64,000 nt of DNA from XN24 sp047921455 (GCA_047921455.1 JBLRWC010000012.1:6707-70706); one strand, 5' to 3'; shown: positions 7,824 to 19,821, counted from the first letter of the stretch. Notes: generated from the letters alone by a model not told the origin. A program made the numbers and translations.

Positions 7824-9980
7824 TCAATAGACGTCGTGCATGGTGTTGTAGATATTAAACTTACCCGTGGGCGTGACGATGCGCTCATCGTCGATGACGT
7901 GCTTCAGTTCGCGCGTCTTGTCGTCCAAGACCACGATTGCCGAACGCATATCCATGGTGTTCCAGACCGAGAACCAGACCTCGTCACCAGCCTTGTTGTA
8001 CTCGGGCTGAACGACACGCTTCGGACCGGGGCCAAGGTTGGCCCACTCGGCGATCGGCAACGCCTCGTAGCCGGCCTCGAAGTCGTCGATGTTGAACACG
8101 GCGATACTCTGGCTGACCTTTTCGTCCGGATGCAGCGGCGTATCGACCCACAAGTTGCGAGATTTTGGATGCGTCTTGACGAACAGTGAGCCTCCGCCCT
8201 GGCCCTGCAGCACCCGCACGACCTTCCAGGCATGCTCCGGATGTTGGCCCGGGTCGGTTGCGATGAACGATATGTCTGCATTGCCGAGCGCCGAGGTAAT
8301 CCAGACCGGCCCGTACTTCGGATCATTGACGTTGGCGCCGCGCCCCGGATGAGGGATACGCTCGACGTGGATGAGCGCCTCGAGCGCCTGGTCGCGCGCG
8401 TCCACCACGGCGATCTTGTCCGACTGGTTGGCAGCCGTGAGGAAATAGCGCTTGCTCGAGTCCCAGCCGCCGTCATGCAGGAAGCGCGCGGCACCGATGG
8501 TGGTGGTCTTCAGCGCGTCTACGTTGCTGTAATCCACCAGCAGGATCTGGCCGGTCTCCTTGACGTTGACAATAAACTCCGGATGCTCGTGCGAAGATAC
8601 AATCGCGGCGACGCGCGGCTCGGGGTGATATTCCTGCGTATCCACCGTCATGCCGCGCGTTGAAACGATCTTCAGGGGCTCCAGGGTGTCGCCGTCCATT
8701 ACCACGTACTGTGGTGGCCAGTAGGCGCCGGCAATGGCATAGCGATCCTCGTAGCCCTTGTACTTCGACGTCTCGACCGAGCGCGCCTCGAGGCCAATCT
8801 TGATCTCGGCGACGCGGTTCGGCGGGTTGGCCCACAGGTCGATCATGTCGATCTTCGCGTCGCGGCCGATGGTGATGGCATAGCGGCCGGACGCCGACGG
8901 ACGCGTGATGTGCACAGCGTATCCGGTGTCAACCACGGACACGATATCCTTCGTATCGCCGTCGATGATGGCGATCTGGCCGGCGTCGCGCAGCGTCACC
9001 GCGAAGAAATTGTCGATATTGCGGTCGTGCTGTGGCTTGGTCGGACGTGCCTCGGGGGGCACGATCAACTTCCAGTTGGCGCGCATTTCCTCCATGCCGA
9101 ACTCCGGCGGGGCCGGCGGCTCGTGCTGCAGGAAATGGGCCATCGCCTGGATTTCGCCTTCGCTCAGGTCACCGGAGGTGCCCCAGTTGGGCATGCCGGC
9201 AGGTGAGCCGTAGGTGATCAGCGCCTTGAGGTACTCGGTGCCCTTCTCGCGCGTGACTTCGGGCGTCAGCGGTTTACCGGTCGCGCCATGGCGCAGCACG
9301 CCGTGGCAGCCGGCACAACGCTCGAAGTAGATCTCCGTGGAGCGGGACCATTCGGCGTGCGTGATGGGCGGTCCCTCCGAGTCGACCAGCCGGCGCGCGG
9401 TCTCCGGGTCCATGCCGAGCGGCGCACCCTCGTACTTGAGCGCGGAGCTTCCCGGCACAGGGTGCTCGGCGGGACCGGGCGCCGCAGCCGCGGACGCGCC
9501 GCTGCGCACCTGCGCCACCTGGGCGGGCTGGATCTCGCCACCCGGGTTGTCCCAGGAATTGAGCACGAAGGTCAGCACGTTGGCCACATCCTCGTCACCC
9601 AGGTACGCCATCGGGGGCATCACGGCATTGAAGTTCTGGCCGTTCACCACGATCGGACCGGACAAGCCGTTCAGGATCGTGCCGATCAGCTTGTCGCGGT
9701 TCTGCTCGATCCAGTCCGATTTCGCCACCGGTGGGAAGGCGCCCGGCAGCCCCTTGCCCTCCGGCCCGTGACAGGCCTGGCAGACATTCTGGTACACCTT
9801 GCGGCCGGCTGCCATGCGCGCATCAAGGCCTTGCCCCGCCGATGCCACTTCGGCTGAGTGCACCGCCATCCCGGCATTTCGCGCCGCAGGTCGGACCTCA
9901 GCCTGTTGCTGGTCGCTCTGCCCGCAACCCGTAAGTGCCAACCCGGCCAGTAAAGTCATAGTCGCAATTCGGCTTAACAT
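7824..9980 (-). CDS. nirS: cytochrome cd1 nitrite reductase with an extra N-terminal cytochrome c domain, predicted lipoprotein
   Basis: A 718-residue protein in three parts: a signal with lipobox LTGC (C19), an added cytochrome c domain with CQACH (67-71) and the Met-containing loop AVMPPMAYL, then a canonical NirS with CAGCH (222-226), GMPNWGTSGDLS and an eight-bladed d1 propeller. The proximal d1 histidine is in TGYAVHITR (about 357); the distal-side histidines are within DTQEYHPEPRV and ARFLHDGGWDSS. It ends with the family tail TGKFNIYNTMHDVY. The enzyme reduces nitrite to nitric oxide. Start was set at the second ATG (9980), 6 bases from GGAGGA; an ATG at 9986 is abutting that site. Typical NirS is about 570 residues and soluble, so the lipid anchor and second c-heme are unusual. 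It lies 40 bases after a TonB receptor. No heme d1 assembly genes are in the window. Confidence 0.92.
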   Translation of the reverse strand: MLSRIATMTLLAGLALTGCGQSDQQQAEVRPAARNAGMAVHSAEVASAGQGLDARMAAGRKVYQNVCQACHGPEGKGLPGAFPPVAKSDWIEQNRDKLIGTILNGLSGPIVVNGQNFNAVMPPMAYLGDEDVANVLTFVLNSWDNPGGEIQPAQVAQVRSGASAAAAPGPAEHPVPGSSALKYEGAPLGMDPETARRLVDSEGPPITHAEWSRSTEIYFERCAGCHGVLRHGATGKPLTPEVTREKGTEYLKALITYGSPAGMPNWGTSGDLSEGEIQAMAHFLQHEPPAPPEFGMEEMRANWKLIVPPEARPTKPQHDRNIDNFFAVTLRDAGQIAIIDGDTKDIVSVVDTGYAVHITRPSASGRYAITIGRDAKIDMIDLWANPPNRVAEIKIGLEARSVETSKYKGYEDRYAIAGAYWPPQYVVMDGDTLEPLKIVSTRGMTVDTQEYHPEPRVAAIVSSHEHPEFIVNVKETGQILLVDYSNVDALKTTTIGAARFLHDGGWDSSKRYFLTAANQSDKIAVVDARDQALEALIHVERIPHPGRGANVNDPKYGPVWITSALGNADISFIATDPGQHPEHAWKVVRVLQGQGGGSLFVKTHPKSRNLWVDTPLHPDEKVSQSIAVFNIDDFEAGYEALPIAEWANLGPGPKRVVQPEYNKAGDEVWFSVWNTMDMRSAIVVLDDKTRELKHVIDDERIVTPTGKFNIYNTMHDVY

Positions 9981-10020
9981 CTTCATTCCTCCGTGATCGG
10001 TTCCGGTTGGGAACTGTGAT

Positions 10021-12270
10021 TCATAGGCGCCCCGGTCCAAGACCGAGTTTGAAAGAAACACTGAAGCTGCGTCCCGGGGCGGACCGCGACGGAATCAGCG
10101 GGTCCTCGGCCGGCAAGTTACGGGCGTCACCCCAGCGCCACCAGGTCTTGTCCGTAAAATTGAAAAGCCCGCCCCGCAGCGTCAGCCGCTCGCTGGCCTG
10201 CCAAAATGCGATCAAGTCCAGGATTCCATGTCCGGGGACTCGGAAGTGGGCCTCGTCATCGACTCCGTCGACTTGCTTGCCGCGCGCGAAGGTCCCGTTG
10301 AGGCGCAGCCCCCAGGCAGCCGAAGGACTGCTCCAGTCGAGAAACAACACGGCGGAAGGCGGGCCCACATCGGCCAGCTTCGCACCGCTGCGGCGATCCT
10401 CGCCCTCCGCCCAGTAGCCCGAGACTCCTGTCTTGAACGCGTCGAGCACCGGTGTCAGCTGACTGAGTGGTAGTTCGGCCTCGAACTCGATGCCGCGGAT
10501 TCGCGCTCGCGCCACATTCTGGGACTGGAACAACAGGGTTCCAGTCTCCGGTTCAGGCCCCAGCGGCACCAGCGAAACAATGAAGTCCTCATAGTCGGTC
10601 CAGAACGCCGCCACGCTGAACCACGCAGCAGCGGCGCTGGAGCGCAGGCCGAGTTCCCAGCCGAGCGAGGTTTCCGAATCCAGCTCCGGATTCGGCAGCG
10701 CCCGCACCTTGAACAGCGGGATATCAAGCCCGATATTGAGGTCTTCGGCCGGCGGCGCGCGGAAACCGCTGGCCACCTGGCCCCAGGCCTGCAGCCGGAG
10801 CGACGGGCTCCAAAGCACGCCGAGGCGCGGCGACAGGTCGCTGACAGTGGGTTCCGCCGCTTCCGCCTGCGGATTCGTCTGGCGCCAGACGTCGTCCTCG
10901 CGAATGCGAATCCGGGTGTGATCGAAGCGCAGTGACGGGATGACGCTCCAGCGCCCGGACTTCCAGTCGATTTCATCCTGCAGGAATATGCCGGTCTCAT
11001 GGCTTTCGGTGACTGGGAAGTCCCGTCGTGGGAACCGCTCGCCTAGTAAGACGTTGCTGGTTTCGCCATCGACGATGCCGGTCAGCGAGGCGTCGCGCAT
11101 TTCTTTCAGCAGCGAACGTGAATACTCCGCGCCCAACATCAGGCGGTGGCGCAAGCTGCCATGCTCGAACTGTCGTGATATCCGGACCCGCATGCCGCTG
11201 TAGGTAGTGTCGTAGCGGAAGTGCCGATCGACGCGCACGGGTCGCGCCAGGGCCTCCCGCAACTCCACGGTGTCTTGCCGCGTTTCGGTCTCACGATGAA
11301 AGGCTGCGCCCTCGAGCACGTAATCGCGCCATGCCAGGTCACCGTCGATCGCCGCGCCGGTGCGCGTGACGCGATCGTCGCCATGCAAGTCGGTGGTATT
11401 CGCAAACCGTCCCTGGCCGATGACGCTGTTGATTCTAGAGGTCGTATCGCCGCCATCGACGTCGAGAGTCAATCGCAACCGGTTGTCAGCGTCGTCGCGC
11501 AAGGTCAGCTTGGCCAGCACGGCCTGCCGGTCACGGTCCAGTCGATCCGGAGCGGGCGGGTTTGCTGATCGATCCGGCTCGTTGCCCTGGCGATGGCTGG
11601 CCCCCAGCAGGAAACCGACCGACTCATGCTGCCAGCCGGCGATGGCGCTGGCGCCAAAGGCGTCCCAGTCGCTGGCGAAACTGCCGCTCAGCTGCCCGCC
11701 GGGCGCCCCGGAGTCGATGGCCAGGTCAAGGGGATCGAAGGTGGACACGGACACTACGCCGCCGATCGCCCTCGATCCGAACAGGCTGGAGGCTGGTCCA
11801 CGCAACACCTCGACGCGCCGGATGAACTCGATCTCGGAACCGGTGCGGCCGGCATCGGCGAAATTTCCGACCGTGAAGAGCTCCTGGATCGGGATACCAT
11901 CGACTTCCATCAACACGCGGTTGCCGCCGACGCCCCGAACACTGAGGCTGCGCGCCTGAAAGCGCGCACCCGAGGACTCTACCTCGATACCGGGCGTATA
12001 CCGCCAGAGCCCGTCCTCACTGGTGGCCATAATCGCCGCGATATCCCTGTCATCCAGTACCGTCACCATGCCCACCACCTCACTAAAGGGCCGCGGGCTA
12101 CGCGTACTAACCACCACGAGGCGCTCTAGCTCGGCCACCTCCGCAGGCGCTTCCTGGGTGGCGGCAGTCGCGGGTGGAAGGACGGTAAGCAGCATAAGCA
12201 GGGGGGAAATCGCCAGGAATACACGGATCCGGGATTTCTCAGCGGACGTGGCTGATTGGCGAGCATTCAT
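10021..12270 (-). CDS. TonB-dependent receptor, hemoglobin/heme-receptor-like
   Basis: A 749-residue outer-membrane receptor: signal peptide ending TAATQEAP, a TonB-box-like segment (LERLVVVSTRS), plug domain (about 50-175; SVRGVGGNRVLMEVDGIPI, VEVLRGPASSLFGSRAIGG) and a barrel. The barrel has FRAP (SGFRAPPAEDLN) followed by an NPEL segment (RALPNPELDSETSLGWELG), motifs typical of heme/hemoglobin receptors (FRAP and NPNL boxes). The usual heme-ligand histidine between them is not evident. It sits upstream of nirS with a 40-base gap on the same strand, so the two are likely co-transcribed, hinting at import of heme or an iron source for a heme-rich reductase. The exact ligand is unknown. Confidence 0.8.
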   Translation of the reverse strand: MNARQSATSAEKSRIRVFLAISPLLMLLTVLPPATAATQEAPAEVAELERLVVVSTRSPRPFSEVVGMVTVLDDRDIAAIMATSEDGLWRYTPGIEVESSGARFQARSLSVRGVGGNRVLMEVDGIPIQELFTVGNFADAGRTGSEIEFIRRVEVLRGPASSLFGSRAIGGVVSVSTFDPLDLAIDSGAPGGQLSGSFASDWDAFGASAIAGWQHESVGFLLGASHRQGNEPDRSANPPAPDRLDRDRQAVLAKLTLRDDADNRLRLTLDVDGGDTTSRINSVIGQGRFANTTDLHGDDRVTRTGAAIDGDLAWRDYVLEGAAFHRETETRQDTVELREALARPVRVDRHFRYDTTYSGMRVRISRQFEHGSLRHRLMLGAEYSRSLLKEMRDASLTGIVDGETSNVLLGERFPRRDFPVTESHETGIFLQDEIDWKSGRWSVIPSLRFDHTRIRIREDDVWRQTNPQAEAAEPTVSDLSPRLGVLWSPSLRLQAWGQVASGFRAPPAEDLNIGLDIPLFKVRALPNPELDSETSLGWELGLRSSAAAAWFSVAAFWTDYEDFIVSLVPLGPEPETGTLLFQSQNVARARIRGIEFEAELPLSQLTPVLDAFKTGVSGYWAEGEDRRSGAKLADVGPPSAVLFLDWSSPSAAWGLRLNGTFARGKQVDGVDDEAHFRVPGHGILDLIAFWQASERLTLRGGLFNFTDKTWWRWGDARNLPAEDPLIPSRSAPGRSFSVSFKLGLGPGRL

Positions 12271-12517
12271 TCACCTTATATGTATCATTTCTGACGCCGC
12301 GGTGCAACTCATTTTGCCCCCCGCTGTCCGCCCATCGGCCGTGAAATCCTCCCCCCTCAAAACCATTTATGACTGCTGTTGGGGTGCTTCACGCGGGGTC
12401 GTCGTGCTCATGAAGCTCATGCCCGTGCGGTGACGCGTCCGCCGGTGGACGGTCCCGAAGCCTGGGCGTCGACCTCGACCGCAGCGACAGCCTGCCGCCG
12501 AGCGCTAAAACGACGCG

Positions 12518-13345
12518 CTAGAGGAACAGGTCTGGCACGAATGCCTTGCTGCCGGGCACGACGGAATACTGCTCGAGATCGGTCACCCCGGCCGCGCGCA
12601 GCACCTCGTCATCGATGAAGAAGTTACCCGTGGTGCTCGTCGCGTCCGAGGTGAGTACGGCGTAAGCCGCATCGGCCATGATCTCCGGCTTGCGGCAGTG
12701 CTCCGGGCGAATGCCGGGAATCATCTGCAGCGCCGCGGTATCGATGGCGGTGCGCGGCCACAGCGCGTTCACCGCGATGCCAACGCCGCGGAACTCCTCC
12801 GCGTGGCCCAGCACGCACATGCTCATGCCGTACTTCGCCATGGTGTAGGCCACGTGCGGCGCAAACCACTTCGGGTCCATGTTGAGCGGCGGCGAAAGCG
12901 TCAGCACGTGCGGGTTACGGCTCGCAGCGGCACTCTGCTTCAGGTGCGGCAGGCAAGCTTGCGTAACGAGGTAAGTACCGCGCATGTTCACGCCCATCAT
13001 CAGGTCGTAGCGCTTGATCGGCGTGGACTCGGTGTTCGTCAGGCTGATGGCGCTGGCGTTGTTCACCAGGATGTCGATGCCGCCGAAACGCTCGACCGCG
13101 GCCGCCACCGCGTCGGCCACCTGCTGTTCATCGCGGATATCCACTTGCAACGGCAGGCATTGCCCGCCCGCTGCCTCGATCTCCGCGGCGGCCGTGTGAA
13201 TGGTGCCCGGCAGCTTCGGGTTCTCGGTAACGGTCTTGGCGGCGATAACGATGTTGGCGCCGTCGGCCGCGCAGCGCTTCGCGATCGCGAGCCCGATGCC
13301 GCGCGAGCCGCCGGTGATAAACAGGGTACGGTCCTTCAGGGTCAT
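12518..13345 (-). CDS. short-chain dehydrogenase/reductase, HSDL2-like
   Basis: A 275-residue NAD(P)-dependent SDR. The cofactor motif TGGSRGIGLAIA is near the N-terminus, NNAS follows, and the catalytic YxxxK is present as YTMAKYGMSM. The extended loop NPKLPGTIHTAAAEIEAAGG and the ending FFIDDEVLRAAGV match the long-loop group that includes hydroxysteroid-dehydrogenase-like protein 2; the usual catalytic Ser region reads LTLSPPLNM. Start was placed at ATG 13345 because of a good AGGAG site seven bases upstream; the longer frame to 13381 lacks one. The substrate is unknown. The 247 bases between this gene and the TonB receptor contain no recognisable gene. Confidence 0.8.
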   Translation of the reverse strand: MTLKDRTLFITGGSRGIGLAIAKRCAADGANIVIAAKTVTENPKLPGTIHTAAAEIEAAGGQCLPLQVDIRDEQQVADAVAAAVERFGGIDILVNNASAISLTNTESTPIKRYDLMMGVNMRGTYLVTQACLPHLKQSAAASRNPHVLTLSPPLNMDPKWFAPHVAYTMAKYGMSMCVLGHAEEFRGVGIAVNALWPRTAIDTAALQMIPGIRPEHCRKPEIMADAAYAVLTSDATSTTGNFFIDDEVLRAAGVTDLEQYSVVPGSKAFVPDLFL

Positions 13346-13495
13346 TGTTAGCTCCTTAACAGCACTGGCGGAAGTTCGCACGAGGAATTAGCTCCTCCGA
13401 ATAGTAACCACACGCGGACGCGTCCTGGGGCCAATTCATCAAACCAGGTGGTGAACCGCCGCAGGCCTGCCGCGCGGGTCTTTGCAGTGGACCCG

Positions 13496-13696
13496 TCAGC
13501 TTCCCAGGTTCGTGAAGACACCCACCGCAAGCTCAGCCCATAGATAGAGAAACGCGGCGGCGACCAAGCCGCCGACAACCCACCGGTACTTTCGCGGCAT
13601 CTTTCTCGCGAGCAGCACGAACAGGCTACCCATCCCGAGCAGCAGGGCGAGCCCGGCGAATCCGCTGCCACGCATGATGATGTCACGGGACTTCAT
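13496..13696 (-). CDS. small two-helix membrane protein
   Basis: A 66-residue protein with two hydrophobic helices (GFAGLALLLGMGSLFVLLA and WVVGGLVAAAFLYLWAELAV) separated by a basic turn (RKMPRKYR), ending AVGVFTNLGS. The charged turn and the Glu-containing second helix suggest a conserved hairpin membrane protein of a type I recall from gammaproteobacteria without a function. It lies 18 bases downstream of the lpdA stop on the same strand, so it may be co-transcribed with the pyruvate dehydrogenase operon. No good ribosome site is visible. A longer overlapping frame (13348-13686) has worse composition and is rejected. Confidence 0.5.
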   Translation of the reverse strand: MKSRDIIMRGSGFAGLALLLGMGSLFVLLARKMPRKYRWVVGGLVAAAFLYLWAELAVGVFTNLGS

Positions 13697-13714
13697 GTTA
13701 ATGAATTGCGTTCG

Positions 13715-15559
13715 CTAGCTCCGCTTGTGGGCCTTCTTCGGCAGATACAAATCCGTCAGCGTCCCCTCGAACGCCTCGGCCGCCATGGCCACGGTTTCCG
13801 ACAAGGTCGGATGCGGGTGCACCGTCAGCCCGATGTCCGTCGCATCGCAGCCCATCTCGATCGCCAGCGCAGCCTCGGACACCAGGTCGCCGGCATTCGT
13901 GCCGACGATACCGGCCCCAAGCAAGCGCCCCGTCTTCGGCTCGAACAACAGCTTGGTGATGCCCTCGTCGCGACCGATGGCGAGTGAGCGCCCGGACGCG
14001 GCCCATGGGAACACACCCTTCTCGTATTCGACGCCCTCGGCCTTGGCCTGGTCCTCGGTGAGGCCGACCCAGGCGATCTCCGGATCCGTATAGGCGACCG
14101 AGGGAATCACGCGCGCGTCGAAGGCGCTCTTCTCACCGCTGGCGACCTCGGCAGCAACCTTGCCTTCGTGGGTCGCCTTGTGGGCGAGCATGGGCTGGCC
14201 GACGATGTCGCCGATCGCGAAGACGTGTTCGACGTTGGTGCGCTGCTGGCGATCGACAGGGATGAAGCCGCGCTCGACTTTCACACCAGCGGCCGCGGCC
14301 TCGATCGCCTCGCCGTTCGGCCGGCGGCCCACGGCAACCAGCACGCGGTCGTAGGTTTGCGGCTTGTCGGGCGCGTTCTTGCCTTCGAAGCTGACCTTGA
14401 TGCCGCCCTTGAGCGCTTTCATCCCGCTCACCTTGGTCCCAAGCATGATCGCTTCGTAGCGCGACTTGATGCGCTTCTCGAGCGGCCGTACGAGATCGCG
14501 ATCGCAGCCGGGCATCAGGGTGTCCGTGAGCTCGACCACGCTGACCTTGACGCCGAGCGCGTCATACACGCAGGCCATCTCCAGGCCGATGATGCCGCCG
14601 CCGATCACCAGCAGGTTCTTGGGTAGCTCATCCAGAGCCAGCGCGCCGGTGGAGTCCATGATGCGCGGGTCGTCGGGTGTGCCGGGCAGGTTCACGGACT
14701 CGGAGCCGGCCGCAATGATGCACTGGCGGAAGCTGAGCTCGCGCTCGCCATCCGGCCCGTCAAGCTTGATGGCATGCGGTCCGGTGAACTTGGCTGTGCC
14801 GCGCAGCACCTTCACCTTGCGCTGCTTCGCGATGGTGTCGAGGCCCTTGGTCAGCCGCCCGACCACGCCCTCCTTCCAGCCGCGCAGCTTATCGAGCTCG
14901 ATCTTCGGCTTGCCGAAGACGATGCCGTGCTCGGACATGTGCGCGGCTTCCTCGATGACGGCCGCAGCGTGCAGCAGGGCCTTGGAGGGGATGCAGCCGA
15001 CGTTCAGGCATACGCCGCCGAGCGTGTCCCAGCGCTCGATGAGCGTGACGTCACGGCCGAGGTCCGCGGCGCGGAACGCAGCTGTGTAGCCGCCGGGCCC
15101 GGCGCCCAGGACGAGGAGATCCATGTCGTAATCGCCCTGTTCATCAGGCGACGGCGCGGACCTTGTGGCAGCGGCCCCGTCCTCGTCGTTCGCCGCCGCG
15201 GCGCTGTCGTCCTCGCCATCCCGCGCGGGCGCTTCTTTCTTCCCGCTCTCTGGACGCTTGCCGTCGTCTGCGTCGTCTGCCTCCTCTCTGTCCTCCGTGT
15301 CCTCTGCGCCAGCTTCCTCTTCCACGGTCAGCACCGCGATCACGTCGCCCTCGGACACGCGATCACCCTTTTTAACCTTCAGCTCGGCGATGCGGCCGGC
15401 ATGGGTCGACGGCACGTCCATCGACGCCTTATCGGTTTCCAGCGTCACCAGGTCGTCTTCGACCGCCACCGTGTCCCCCTCGGACACCAGCACCTCGATG
15501 ATCTCGACGTTGTCAAAGTCGCCGATGTCCGGGACGCGGATTTCCTTGTGCTTGCTCAT
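13715..15559 (-). CDS. lpdA: dihydrolipoyl dehydrogenase (E3) with N-terminal lipoyl domain
   Basis: A 614-residue E3 component of the pyruvate dehydrogenase complex. Residues 1-80 form a lipoyl domain with the lipoylated lysine in ETDKASMDVPS; an acidic/Ala linker (about 85-135) follows; the remainder is a FAD/NAD disulfide oxidoreductase with LGAGPGGYTAAF, the redox pair GGVCLNVGCIPSKALLHA, the NAD-site GGGIIGLEMA and the C-terminal active-site HPHPTLSE. E3 proteins without the lipoyl domain are about 475 residues, so this is the fused form found in several beta- and gammaproteobacteria. It reoxidises dihydrolipoamide with NAD+. Third gene of the aceE-aceF-lpdA operon, 22 bases after aceF, with a GGGGAG ribosome site. 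Confidence 0.95.
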   Translation of the reverse strand: MSKHKEIRVPDIGDFDNVEIIEVLVSEGDTVAVEDDLVTLETDKASMDVPSTHAGRIAELKVKKGDRVSEGDVIAVLTVEEEAGAEDTEDREEADDADDGKRPESGKKEAPARDGEDDSAAAANDEDGAAATRSAPSPDEQGDYDMDLLVLGAGPGGYTAAFRAADLGRDVTLIERWDTLGGVCLNVGCIPSKALLHAAAVIEEAAHMSEHGIVFGKPKIELDKLRGWKEGVVGRLTKGLDTIAKQRKVKVLRGTAKFTGPHAIKLDGPDGERELSFRQCIIAAGSESVNLPGTPDDPRIMDSTGALALDELPKNLLVIGGGIIGLEMACVYDALGVKVSVVELTDTLMPGCDRDLVRPLEKRIKSRYEAIMLGTKVSGMKALKGGIKVSFEGKNAPDKPQTYDRVLVAVGRRPNGEAIEAAAAGVKVERGFIPVDRQQRTNVEHVFAIGDIVGQPMLAHKATHEGKVAAEVASGEKSAFDARVIPSVAYTDPEIAWVGLTEDQAKAEGVEYEKGVFPWAASGRSLAIGRDEGITKLLFEPKTGRLLGAGIVGTNAGDLVSEAALAIEMGCDATDIGLTVHPHPTLSETVAMAAEAFEGTLTDLYLPKKAHKRS

Positions 15560-15581
15560 GAGTGCTCCCCTGGCGCCAGCG

Positions 15582-16958
15582 CTAGGCCAGTAGCCGATCC
15601 ACGTCGGAAAGAACTTCCGCGAGGAAGCGCGTGAATCGCACCCCGGCGGCGCCGTCGATGACGCGATGGTCGTAGGACAACGACAACGGCAGCATCAAGC
15701 GTGGCACAAATTCGCCGTCTTGCCAGACCGGCTGCATGGTGTGCCGAGACACACCGAGAATGGCGACCTCGGGAGCATTGATGATGGGCGTAAAAAATGT
15801 GCCGCCGAGACTGCCGAGGCTCGAGACGGTGAAGTTGCCGCCCTGCATGTCAGCGCCGGCCAGCTTGCCGTCACGCGCTTTCTCGGATAACTCGCCCAGC
15901 TCGCGTGCCACCTGGAACAGGCTCTTGCCTTCGACGCCCTTGATGACCGGCACCACCAGGCCGCCCGGCGTATCGACCGCAAAGCCGATATTGAAATAGC
16001 GCTTCATGACGAGCTGTTGCCCGTCCGGATGCAACGAGGCATTGAACTGTGGAAACTCGCGTAGCGCCTTGACGCAAGCCCGCAGGACAAAGGCCAGCGG
16101 CGTCAGCTTGACGCCTTCTTTTTCGGCATCCGCCTTGAGTTCCTTGCGGGCACGTTCCGTCTCGGTGATATCGGCCTCGTCAAACTGCGTCACGTGCGGC
16201 AGGTTGACCCAGGATGCGTGCAGCCGCGGCCCGGCAATCCGCTGCACGCGCGACAGGGGCTTCAGTTCCGTCGGGCCGAACTTCGAGAAGTCGACCTCGG
16301 GCACCGCCGGCAGACCCGCGCCGCCGCCGGCGGAGGCGCCGGATTGCAGCGCCTGCTTCACCCATGCCTTGACATCGTCATGAGTAATACGACCCTTGAC
16401 CCCGCTGCCCTTGACCCGGCCGAGGTCCACGCCCATTTCGCGCGCGAACTTCCGCACCGACGGACCCGCATGCACACTCGAAGAGGCGCTGTCCGGCGTC
16501 GAATCCTTTGGCCCTGGGGCACGTTGAGCGACGGCCGATTTCTCCGCGGACGAGGACTCGCTTCCGGGCTTGCTCCTGGACTCGCTCCCGTCGTCTTTCC
16601 TGGCGCCGGTTTCGGCACCCGCCTTTTCTCCTGCTGCCGACGAAGACCCGGATTTCTTTTCTTTCGATTCTTCCTGTTCGTCGGAACCCGTGTCTTGTTG
16701 AGTTTTGTCGTCGTCCCCGGTGTCCTCCAGCAATAACACGACGTCGCCGGCCGACACCCGGTCGCCCTGGCTGATCTTCAGCTCGACGATCTTGCCGGCC
16801 GCTGGCGACGGAATATCCATTGAAGCCTTGTCGGTCTCAAGCGTCATCAACGGGTCTTCGATCGCAACCTCGTCGCCCGACTTCACATGGATCTCGATGA
16901 TCTCGACGTCTTCAAAATCGCCGATGTCGGGCACGCGCACTTCTTTGTTGCTCGCCAT
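15582..16958 (-). CDS. aceF: pyruvate dehydrogenase E2, dihydrolipoamide acetyltransferase
   Basis: A 458-residue E2 core protein. One N-terminal lipoyl domain (lysine in ETDKASMDIPS), a long Ser/Glu/Gly-rich linker (about 85-165), a peripheral-subunit-binding domain (SVRKFAREMGVDLGRVKGSG) and the catalytic acetyltransferase domain with DHRVIDGAAG near the C-terminus. E. coli AceF has three lipoyl domains; this one has a single one, partly compensated by the lipoyl domain on E3. It transfers the acetyl group to CoA and forms the structural core of the complex. It starts 9 bases after the aceE stop, with a GGGGAA ribosome site. Confidence 0.95.
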   Translation of the reverse strand: MASNKEVRVPDIGDFEDVEIIEIHVKSGDEVAIEDPLMTLETDKASMDIPSPAAGKIVELKISQGDRVSAGDVVLLLEDTGDDDKTQQDTGSDEQEESKEKKSGSSSAAGEKAGAETGARKDDGSESRSKPGSESSSAEKSAVAQRAPGPKDSTPDSASSSVHAGPSVRKFAREMGVDLGRVKGSGVKGRITHDDVKAWVKQALQSGASAGGGAGLPAVPEVDFSKFGPTELKPLSRVQRIAGPRLHASWVNLPHVTQFDEADITETERARKELKADAEKEGVKLTPLAFVLRACVKALREFPQFNASLHPDGQQLVMKRYFNIGFAVDTPGGLVVPVIKGVEGKSLFQVARELGELSEKARDGKLAGADMQGGNFTVSSLGSLGGTFFTPIINAPEVAILGVSRHTMQPVWQDGEFVPRLMLPLSLSYDHRVIDGAAGVRFTRFLAEVLSDVDRLLA

Positions 16959-16967
16959 GGCGTTCCC

Positions 16968-19640
<2,673 letters not shown>

Positions 19641-19821
19641 GTGATTCAGGCTCCCCTCGGGTGCTAGCGACCGGTTTCTCCACGTGTCGCTCAGATGAAT
19701 GTTCGCAGCCTTGCTGCTACGATAGCGTCCGCAACAAAGAGCTGCGCCGGTCGTTTCGCGACCATTGTTGTTATCTCGCTGTTATCTTCAGCGCTCCCCT
19801 TGGTGAGGTCAAGGATCACCC

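Noticed and set aside
10021..10061. Start of nirS at ATG 10061
   Set aside because: The extension has no signal sequence and reaches into the TonB receptor end; ATG 9980 has the ribosome site and directly begins the lipoprotein signal.
12271..12517. Cobalamin or FNR/DNR-type site before the heme-receptor-like gene
   Set aside because: I looked for a cobalamin aptamer core and a TTGATxxxxATCAA box and found neither.
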